A program made the position numbers and the translations under genes. This document shows positions 1 through 7,789 of a DNA stretch of 55,039 nt, piece after piece. How positions within the stretch are numbered: position 1 is the stretch's first letter; the number at the start of each line of letters is the position of its first letter. Location of the stretch: positions 1-55,039 of the forward strand of contig JAISMY010000076.1 of the NCBI GenBank assembly GCA_031276485.1. The letters are read 5' to 3'. A model generated the notes under the pieces. It did no database searches and was not told the origin of the DNA. It saw only the letters and a list, made by a program, of their open reading frames with translations. The stretch comes from Desulfovibrio sp. Lineage in GTDB: Bacteria; Desulfobacterota; Desulfovibrionia; Desulfovibrionales; Desulfovibrionaceae.

Positions 1-224
1 CAGCAATTCTAATTTTAGACTTTTTTGAAAAAATTTTCCCACCTGAGCCGATTGTACCGAAAAAAAAAGTCCGTTATTCCCACAGAATCGGCTTTTTGTC
101 CCGCCGGACAATGCTGCAAAACCACAGCCAGGGCCATAATGAGAACTGCTGTGCTTCGGGCATGGTCATTGACGCCCGGCGCGCAAAGGCATATACTTGA
201 AAAATAACGGTGATGGAAGCTTCC

Positions 225-270
225 CGCAGTCTGTGACCGCAGTCTGTGACGGATTCCCGCAGTCTGTGAC
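225..270 (+). repeat. Three direct repeats CGCAGTCTGTGAC upstream of the T1SS operon
   Basis: Identical 13-mers at 225-237, 238-250 and 258-270. Confidence 0.85.
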
Positions 271-342
271 GGAGCCTTGACGGCATTCGGCACAAGCGGA
301 TTCCGAAACAGCCTGTGCTAATTTTTTTTCAGGATTCATTAC

Positions 343-3300
343 GTGAGCGATACCACAGCGGTTACCGGCTCGGGCGCTGCGCGGGCAGGCGCCGGTTCCG
401 CACGCAAGTCCTCCGCTGCGTACTCCGACTCGGTTGATGTCCATGACGTGATAGGCGCGGACAAAGTATACTCCGCCGCCGCTTTGGCCGCGCTCTCGGG
501 CGTATCTCCCAGGGAGCCGGCGCGCGGCCGGGAAAGCCTTGCGGTATGGCGTCCGGCGGTCGAGTCGTTCGCGCCGGATATATTTGAAACGGCACAGGTG
601 CAAAAGATCGGACGGGGCTACTTTCGCGGTATTTCCGGCGAAGTCTCGGCCCCCCCGCTTCAGGAAAAAAAAGCGGACGCCCCGGCCCCAAAGCCGGGCA
701 AGCCGCCCGCCGCCTCACGCGCGCCCGAACGCAATGCCGCCCTTTCCCCAGCCGCTGAACCGTCGAACAGGACCGCCGCCTCGCGCGCGCCCGAACGCAA
801 TGCCGCTGCCGGGAACGCGCTCCGGCAGGATGCCCCGGCGACAGCCGCCGGCGCTGAAGCGCCTGTTTCCGCAGCAGCCCCCAACGCGCCGGGAACCGGC
901 GGGCAGAAAAGATCAACCCGCGCGCCGGACGCAGCCCCGGACAAAAAGAGCGCGGGAGCGAAGCCCCCGGCAACCGTTGCCGCCGGAGCCGGCAGGCAGG
1001 ACGACCCGGCACTGGCCGCCCTGGAAGAACCCTCCTCAGCCCGTCCGCATCCGCGCGCACCGGAACTCCCCGACGCCAAGGCGCTGGACCCCAACGCCGA
1101 CGACCGCCTGGCGGCCGGCCTGCGCGCGCCCGACCCCGCCGACAATCTGGTCGCCGGATCCTCCGTGCCCGATCCCGCCGATGTCGATTACGACCCGCCG
1201 CTCATCCAGTGCCTGGCAGGGCTGTTCAAACTCTTCGGCAAACCCGTATCCACCCGCCTGCTCATAGCGGGATTGCCGAAAACCTCCGGCCCCCTGCACC
1301 CTTCCGCCGCCCTGCGCGCGGCGCGATCCGCGGGCATGCAGGCCAAAACGGTCTTCAGGCCGAGCCTGTCCTCCATTTCCAACCTCACCTTGCCCTGCAT
1401 CCTGCTGCTGCGCGGCGACAAGGCCTGCATACTCAAGGCGCTGGAAGAAAAAACGGCCGAAGTGCTTTTCCCGGAAAACAGCATGGAGCCGCGCAGCATA
1501 GCGCGCAACGCCCTGGAAGACGAATACCTGGGCTACGCGGTGTTCGCCAAGCCGGAGCCGAAACTGGATAAACGGGCCGGGAGCATCAAGCTGCTGGACG
1601 ACAAACGCTGGTTCTGGGGAACCCTTTTCCACTTTCTGCCCATTTACAAGCATGTCTTCGGGGCGAGCATTCTTGTCAACCTGCTGGCCATCTGCGGTCC
1701 CCTGTTCTTCATGAACGTCTATGACCGCGTGGTGCCCAATCATGCCGTGGATACGCTGTGGATGCTGGCGCTGGGCATAATCATAGCCTATGTGTTCGAT
1801 TTCCTGCTCCGCAACCTGCGCAGCTATTTCGTGGACGTGGCCGGACGCAACGCCGACATCGTCCTGGCCAGCAGGCTCATGCAGCACCTGCTGGCCATGC
1901 GCCTTGACGTGAAACCCGATTCCACAGGCTCTCTGGCGAACAACCTGCGCGAATTCGAATCCCTGCGCGACTTTTTCGGCTCGACGACCCTCATGGCCCT
2001 GGTAGATCTGCCCTTTCTCGTCTTCTTCATCGTGCTGGTCGTGATCATAGGAGGCCCCATAGCCGTCATTCCCGTAACCGCCGTGCCCATTGTGGTCTGC
2101 GCGGGCATTTTCATGCAGTTCCCCCTGCAGCAGGTGACGGAAAAGGGCTTTAAGGAAAACATGCAGAAGAACGCGCTGCTGGTGGAAATCATCAACGGAC
2201 TGGAGACCATCAAGACCACCATGGCCGAAGGACGCATTCAGCACGCCTGGGAACGGGTGGTGGGCATGAGCGCCTCTTCCAACAATCACACCAAGCGCAT
2301 GTCCAACCTTTCCGTGACCCTGACCATCATCATTACCCAGTTGGTGAGCGTACTCGTCATCGTCTGGGGCGTCTACCTCATACAGGACGGTTCGTTGAGC
2401 ATGGGCGGGCTTATCGCCTGCAACATGCTGGCCGGGCGCGCCATGGCCCCGCTTTCCCAGGTGGCCTCCATGCTGACCAGACTGCAGCAGAGCCGGATGG
2501 CCCTTAAATCCCTCGACCTGCTCATGAACCTGGAAACCGAGCAGCCCGAAGCCGGCCAGTATGTAGACTTCGGCTATCTTGAGCATTCCCTGACCCTGGA
2601 AGACATAAGCTTCAAGTACCCCGGCACGGAGCGTTTTGCTCTGGAAAAAGTCAACATATACATCAAGCCGGGCGAGAAGGTGGGCATCATAGGGCGCATG
2701 GGTTCGGGAAAAAGCACCTTGGGACGCATGTGCGTCGGCCTCTATAAACCGACAGACGGAGCGGTGAAACTCGGCGGCGTGGACATCCGGCAACTCGACA
2801 TGGTGGACCTGCGCTCACGCATAGGCTATGTGGGACAGGACAACTACCTGTTTTACGGCACCGTGGGTGAAAACATCTCCTTCGGCGTGGTCAACGCCGA
2901 CGACCGGATGGTGCTGCGCGCCGCGAACATCGCCGGGGTCACGGACTTCGTGCGCGCCCACCCGGCCGGTTTCGGCATGCCGGTGGGCGAACGCGGCATG
3001 AGCCTTTCCGGCGGGCAACGCCAGTCCGTTGCCATCGCCAGGGCTCTGCTTCAGGACCCGGACATATTGATTCTGGACGAACCGTCAAGCAACATGGACA
3101 ATTCTTCCGAACTGGCCATGAAACAGCGACTGGCCGCGGGCCTCGGCAACAAGACTCTGGTGCTGATTACCCACCGCCTGAGCATGCTCGACCTGACGGA
3201 ACGTCTGGTGGTTATGGACAGCGGACGCATCGTGGCGGACGGTCCCAAAAACGCCGTACTCAGCGCCCTGCGCAACGAACAGCTCAAGGGAGGCGCCGCG

Positions 3301-3417
3301 CCGAGGCCGCAACCGGGCAGACCGCCCGCCGGCTCCCAAGCCGGCTCGCCCCAGGCGGACAAAAACGCGGCGGGCAGGCAGGCAGGCCCGCCCAGGGAGC
3401 AGTGGGCGCGGGCGTAA
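343..3417 (+). CDS. Type I secretion ABC transporter (LapB-like): long Ala/Pro-rich N-terminal extension, C39-like domain, TM domain, ATPase
   Basis: Walker A GRMGSGKST, signature LSGGQRQSVAIARALL, Walker B ILILDEPSSNMD; C39-like region DPPLIQCLAGLFKLFGKPVS; GTG start. Confidence 0.92.
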   Translation: MSDTTAVTGSGAARAGAGSARKSSAAYSDSVDVHDVIGADKVYSAAALAALSGVSPREPARGRESLAVWRPAVESFAPDIFETAQVQKIGRGYFRGISGEVSAPPLQEKKADAPAPKPGKPPAASRAPERNAALSPAAEPSNRTAASRAPERNAAAGNALRQDAPATAAGAEAPVSAAAPNAPGTGGQKRSTRAPDAAPDKKSAGAKPPATVAAGAGRQDDPALAALEEPSSARPHPRAPELPDAKALDPNADDRLAAGLRAPDPADNLVAGSSVPDPADVDYDPPLIQCLAGLFKLFGKPVSTRLLIAGLPKTSGPLHPSAALRAARSAGMQAKTVFRPSLSSISNLTLPCILLLRGDKACILKALEEKTAEVLFPENSMEPRSIARNALEDEYLGYAVFAKPEPKLDKRAGSIKLLDDKRWFWGTLFHFLPIYKHVFGASILVNLLAICGPLFFMNVYDRVVPNHAVDTLWMLALGIIIAYVFDFLLRNLRSYFVDVAGRNADIVLASRLMQHLLAMRLDVKPDSTGSLANNLREFESLRDFFGSTTLMALVDLPFLVFFIVLVVIIGGPIAVIPVTAVPIVVCAGIFMQFPLQQVTEKGFKENMQKNALLVEIINGLETIKTTMAEGRIQHAWERVVGMSASSNNHTKRMSNLSVTLTIIITQLVSVLVIVWGVYLIQDGSLSMGGLIACNMLAGRAMAPLSQVASMLTRLQQSRMALKSLDLLMNLETEQPEAGQYVDFGYLEHSLTLEDISFKYPGTERFALEKVNIYIKPGEKVGIIGRMGSGKSTLGRMCVGLYKPTDGAVKLGGVDIRQLDMVDLRSRIGYVGQDNYLFYGTVGENISFGVVNADDRMVLRAANIAGVTDFVRAHPAGFGMPVGERGMSLSGGQRQSVAIARALLQDPDILILDEPSSNMDNSSELAMKQRLAAGLGNKTLVLITHRLSMLDLTERLVVMDSGRIVADGPKNAVLSALRNEQLKGGAAPRPQPGRPPAGSQAGSPQADKNAAGRQAGPPREQWARA

Positions 3418-3528
3418 AGCATATTCGCCTGGAATTGCTCCGAAGAAATCAGTAATGTCGACGTACTCTCAATACACCTGCGGCATGACGCAACCCGTCC
3501 GCAACAACCGGCCGACCGCGGCGCACAG

Positions 3529-5019
3529 GTGACGTTTATGGGCTTTTTTCGCAACAGGCGACCCGCTCCGGATCCGCTCGACCTGCAATTCATGTCCGAG
3601 GTGGAGGCCGCCATGCGTTTCAAGGGCGGCCGATGGGCCTACGTACTCTCTACGACGCTGTTTTGCGCGTTCTTCGTAATCCTTTTCCTGATAGCCACAA
3701 CGGATCGCAACGAGGTTACGCGCGGCGAGGGCCAGATTACGCCCTCCCTCGGCGTACAGCCCATTCAGAGCGAACAGGGCGGCATAATTAAGGAAATCTT
3801 CGTGCTGGAAGGACAGGAAGTCAAAAAGGGCGACCGTCTGGTGCAAATGTCCAATATCGAAGCCGTTTCCGAATACCAGGATCTGATGAACAAGCAGGCG
3901 GAATGCGTCCTTTCCCTGAAGCGGCTGGAAGCCGAAGCCGCGGGAACTCCGCTTGTCTACACGGAAGAAGAAACGGCGGCGCACCGGGAAATGGTCGGCG
4001 ACCAACTGCGCCTGTATGCGGCGCGCAAGGAAAAATTGCTGTCCGGCACCAGGGAACTGGAGGCGGGCATACAGCAGAAGCGCGCGTCCGTGGCCGAAGC
4101 CATGTCGCGCAAAAGCCAGTACGAACAGAACCTCATCCTGCTCAAGGAGCAGGTGGAGCGCGTGCGCCCGCTGGTACAGCAAAGGGTTTACTCGGAAGTG
4201 GAATACCTGAACCTGCGCCAGCGCGTCATCAGCCAGGAGGGCGACCTGCACTCGCTGGCGGAAACCATCTCCAGGACGCAGAGCGAAGTGCGCGAAGAAG
4301 AAGCCCGGCTGGCAAACCGCGACTCCGAATGGCAGGCGGCCATAGCCGCGGAGAACAACACGTACCGCCGTCAGCTCGACAGCATCAACCAGAAATCGGC
4401 GGCCGGCAGCCACAGGGTTAATGTTTCCGAACTACGCGCCCCTATGAACGGCGTGATCCGGCGCATCCTCCTTAAAGAAGAAAATGTCGTCCAGCGCGCC
4501 CAAGCCATCATGGAACTGCTGCCCACGGACGATGCCCTGGAAGTGGACGCCCGCTTCAAGCCTGCCGACCGGGGGTACCTGGAAGTCGGCATGACGGCCA
4601 CGGTACAGGTGGATGCTTACGATTCCACCGTATACGGCGGCCTGCCGGCTTCGGTCACGCGCATCAGCGCGGACACCATTGAAGACAGCAGGGGGCAGGC
4701 CTGGTATGAAGTCCGCCTGCAGACCGAATCCTCGCGCCTGCGCCACGGAGACCAGTCCCTGGACATCAAGCCGGGCATGACGGTCAAGGTGGACGTCATC
4801 TCCGGCGAAAAAAGCATTTTCGACTATCTTATGAAGCCCATACTCAAGTCGCGCCAAAAGGGCACGGCCAGATCGACCGCGGACGAGCGGGCAGGCGCCC
4901 CGCCGGCCCGGACGGACGACGCGGCGGGCAGGGCGGCCTCACCTTCGGAACCAGGAGGCGCTCGCGCCGGGCAAAAACCGGCAGTACCCGGCAAAGCGCG
5001 CGGGGACAATCCGGCATGA
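3529..5019 (+). CDS. HlyD family membrane fusion protein (LapC-like), copy 1; ATG at 3538 is an alternative start
   Basis: Single N-terminal TM, GVQPIQSEQGGIIKEIFVLEGQEVKKGD lipoyl-like half, coiled coil, ELRAPMNGVIRRI second half; follows the ABC gene. Confidence 0.9.
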   Translation: MTFMGFFRNRRPAPDPLDLQFMSEVEAAMRFKGGRWAYVLSTTLFCAFFVILFLIATTDRNEVTRGEGQITPSLGVQPIQSEQGGIIKEIFVLEGQEVKKGDRLVQMSNIEAVSEYQDLMNKQAECVLSLKRLEAEAAGTPLVYTEEETAAHREMVGDQLRLYAARKEKLLSGTRELEAGIQQKRASVAEAMSRKSQYEQNLILLKEQVERVRPLVQQRVYSEVEYLNLRQRVISQEGDLHSLAETISRTQSEVREEEARLANRDSEWQAAIAAENNTYRRQLDSINQKSAAGSHRVNVSELRAPMNGVIRRILLKEENVVQRAQAIMELLPTDDALEVDARFKPADRGYLEVGMTATVQVDAYDSTVYGGLPASVTRISADTIEDSRGQAWYEVRLQTESSRLRHGDQSLDIKPGMTVKVDVISGEKSIFDYLMKPILKSRQKGTARSTADERAGAPPARTDDAAGRAASPSEPGGARAGQKPAVPGKARGDNPA

Positions 5020-6350
5020 GCGTATTCGCCGATTCCACAGACAAACAACTGCTCGACATGCAGTACATGCACGACGTGGACCTCGCCATGAACCGGCGCG
5101 GCCACCCCTGGGCCTTTACGCTGTCGGCCTCCTGTCTCGTCTTTTTCGCGGTCTTTTTCCTTTGGGCGAACAGCGCCATGATCGACGACGTGACGCGCGG
5201 ACAGGGGCAGGTCACCCCGGCCCAGGGCACACAGCCCATCCAGAGCGAGCGCGGCGGCACCATAACGGATATTTTTGTCTCGGAAAACGAGCAGGTGGAA
5301 CGCAATCAGCCCCTGCTGACCATCTCCAACGTGCAGGCCATAGCCGGCCTCAAGGACCTGAAAACCCGCTACGTTGAACTGGCGCTGGCCCTCAGGCGTC
5401 TGGCTGCGGAAGAAGAAGGCGCTGTACCGGTCTTTACGGACGAGGAAAAAGAACTGTACCCGGAAGCTGTGAACGCACAAATGCGCATCTACTCCACGCG
5501 CAAGGAACAGCTTGACGGGCAGAGCGCCATGCTCCAGTCCCAGATTGAGCAGCGAAAACGGGAAGTAGCCGAGGCGCGCGAACGCAAGGAAGCCTACGAA
5601 GGCGCGTTGTCCGTACTCATGGAAGAGGAAAACACCGTGCGTCCGCTGGTCGGACGCTCGTATTCCCAGATTCAGTATCTGCAACTTCGCCAGCGCATCG
5701 TCGCCCAGGAAGGCGAATTGAACAGTGTGGCCCAGACCATTGCCAGGGTCGAAAGCGGCGTCAACGCAGCGGAACAGCGCCTGCAGGGCCTGAAAGCCGA
5801 ACGACAGGCAAGCATCGCCGATGAAATCAACAAGACCCGGAACGAACAGGCGAACGTGGAACAGTTGATCATATCCGGGGACGAGCAGGTCACGCGTACG
5901 GAACTGCGTTCCCCGGTGCGCGGCAAGGTGGTGCGCATTCTGCTGAAAAAAGAAGGCGTGGCGAAACCGGCCGAAACAATCATGGATATCATTCCCACGG
6001 ACGGCGCACTTGAAGTGGAGGCCAAATTTTCTCCCCAGGACCGGGGTTTCCTTTTCGTAAACCAGCCGGCCATGGTCAAGGTCAGCGCTTACGAATTTTC
6101 CATTTACGGCGGACTTGAGGCCACCGTAACCAAAATCAGCAACGACACGATTGAGGATAAAAAAGGCCAACCCTGGTACGAGGTGCGCTTTCTGACCAAG
6201 CGCAACAGCATCCTGTACCGCGGGGATGAACTGCCTATCCTTCCCGGCATGACGGTTACCGTGGATGTGCTTACGGACAAGAAGTCCGTGCTCAACCATA
6301 TCATGGGCCCCCTGCGCAAAGCCGTACAGAACGCCATGACCGAACACTGA
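5016..6350 (+). CDS. HlyD family membrane fusion protein (LapC-like), copy 2
   Basis: Colinear similarity to the preceding CDS (GTQPIQSERGGTITDIFVSENEQVERNQ, ELRSPVRGKVVRILLKKEGV); start overlaps the preceding stop. Confidence 0.9.
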   Translation: MSVFADSTDKQLLDMQYMHDVDLAMNRRGHPWAFTLSASCLVFFAVFFLWANSAMIDDVTRGQGQVTPAQGTQPIQSERGGTITDIFVSENEQVERNQPLLTISNVQAIAGLKDLKTRYVELALALRRLAAEEEGAVPVFTDEEKELYPEAVNAQMRIYSTRKEQLDGQSAMLQSQIEQRKREVAEARERKEAYEGALSVLMEEENTVRPLVGRSYSQIQYLQLRQRIVAQEGELNSVAQTIARVESGVNAAEQRLQGLKAERQASIADEINKTRNEQANVEQLIISGDEQVTRTELRSPVRGKVVRILLKKEGVAKPAETIMDIIPTDGALEVEAKFSPQDRGFLFVNQPAMVKVSAYEFSIYGGLEATVTKISNDTIEDKKGQPWYEVRFLTKRNSILYRGDELPILPGMTVTVDVLTDKKSVLNHIMGPLRKAVQNAMTEH

Positions 6351-6417
6351 CGCGGCCGGGACCGGATCGGTGTTCATCAAACTTTCCTTTATGGTCTGAA
6401 ACCTCTCCCTTCAGGGA

Positions 6418-6455
6418 GATTCCCGCTTGACGCCCGGCGAAGCCGGGCCTACCTT
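6418..6455 (+). repeat. 38-bp dispersed repeat, family 2 copy 1
   Basis: GATTCCCGCTTGACGCCCGGCGAAGCCGGGCCTACCTT; 33/38 identical to 12630-12667. Confidence 0.6.
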
Positions 6456-6586
6456 CCCGGTAACCCCTTCATTCAGGGAGGGTGCAATCCACCCGGCTCC
6501 TATCGCCGGGACGGAGTCGGTCGGCGGATGGAGTCGGCCGTGGATTGAAACATATGCGCAGTCCACGCGGAAAGGCCGGAACGGGC

Positions 6587-7696
6587 ATGACTTCGAACAC
6601 GCCGTCGCAGGGAAGCATCCGGGCTTTGTCCTGCGCGGCCCGGGCCTGTCCGCAGCCGGCACGGCTTCCCGGTAATATTCCCTGCCGCGGACGGGTGCGC
6701 GTCCTCCTCGTCCTGCTGCTTCTCCCGACCCTGTTCAGCCCCTGCCCGGACGGGGCGGCCGAAGCGTTCAGCCGTTCCGGAGACGGCGTTGCTTCATACG
6801 CGGAAAACGCGGGCGGCGAGGCCGCGCCGGCTGAGGCTCTCCCAAACGGAACTGCGCTGCGCTCCGATCTTCCGGCGGTAACCCCGCTCACTGCTGCGAC
6901 AGTACCCGGCAACGCAGCGTCCCCGGAAAACGCGAATGCAGCCGCCGCTCCGGCAGGGGCGGATGTTGACGCCCCGCGCGCGACGGAGCCTGCCCCTTAT
7001 CCCCCGCCGGCAGTCCCCGGCAACGCGCCTGCACCGGAAAACGCGAATGCGCCGGCCGCAGCGGCGGGAGAAGGCGAAGCAGCGAAAAACATCAGCGCCG
7101 CGGCAGTCCCGGCCAAGCCGCCCGTGCGCCTGGTCGGCACTGTGGAATTCCGCAGTCTGATTAAAAACCTGCCCAAGTGGGAACGGGTCATGGGCGAGGA
7201 AGAAACCCGTCCGACCTTTGCCGGCGATGATCTGGACATCGACAATCCGCAGCTTCGTGAACGCTGGAAAAAGCTCAGGGCAAAATTGCTGGACGCCCCG
7301 CTCCTCGAAAAAATCAGGGGAGTCAACAATTTTTTCAACCAGTGGCCGTACAAGCTGGACAATGAAGCCTGGGGAGTTGAAGATTACTGGGCGACGCCGC
7401 GCGAATTCATGCAGAAGTCCGGAGACTGCGAGGATTACGCCGTTACCAAGTTTTACGCCATGCTCAACCTCGGCGTGCCCAAAGAACAGATGCGCATCGT
7501 TGCGGTCAAGGACGGGATACGCGGGCTGGGGCATGCCGTGCTGGTTGTTTTTATGGATGACGACGCCTATCTCCTTGACAATTTGACGAACTTGGTTTTG
7601 TCTCATAAAAAGCTGACGCACTACACGCCGCTGTACTCCGTCAACAAAGACTACATGTGGCGGCACGTCAAACCCAAGCCCGGCACCGGCAAGTGA
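6587..7696 (+). CDS. Periplasmic transglutaminase-like cysteine peptidase (LapG-like); start uncertain
   Basis: Signal-peptide-like VRVLLVLLLLPTLFS; Cys-His-Asp motifs SGDCEDYAVTKF, GLGHAVLVV, LLDNLTN. Confidence 0.88.
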   Translation: MTSNTPSQGSIRALSCAARACPQPARLPGNIPCRGRVRVLLVLLLLPTLFSPCPDGAAEAFSRSGDGVASYAENAGGEAAPAEALPNGTALRSDLPAVTPLTAATVPGNAASPENANAAAAPAGADVDAPRATEPAPYPPPAVPGNAPAPENANAPAAAAGEGEAAKNISAAAVPAKPPVRLVGTVEFRSLIKNLPKWERVMGEEETRPTFAGDDLDIDNPQLRERWKKLRAKLLDAPLLEKIRGVNNFFNQWPYKLDNEAWGVEDYWATPREFMQKSGDCEDYAVTKFYAMLNLGVPKEQMRIVAVKDGIRGLGHAVLVVFMDDDAYLLDNLTNLVLSHKKLTHYTPLYSVNKDYMWRHVKPKPGTGK

Positions 7697-7789
7697 CCAA
7701 GTGACGCCGCGGCGGCCGGCCGGGCGCGGGCGCGCCCCGTCCGCGCGCTCTGGGAAGGCGGCGGATGCAGACTATAAAAGGAAGTTTTC

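Noticed and set aside
46-97. Terminator-like hairpin at the left edge
   Set aside because: AGCCGATT/AATCGGCT with T-run, but the loop exceeds 30 nt and the upstream gene is outside the window, so support is weak
1036-2793. 585-aa minus-strand ORF
   Set aside because: Antisense to the ABC exporter; His/Gln-rich shadow composition
4824-6380. 518-aa minus-strand ORF
   Set aside because: Antisense to the second HlyD gene; no domain signal
6485-6620. CRISPR array near lapG
   Set aside because: Only one repeat-like 32-mer; no second copy at spacer distance on either side and no cas genes in the window
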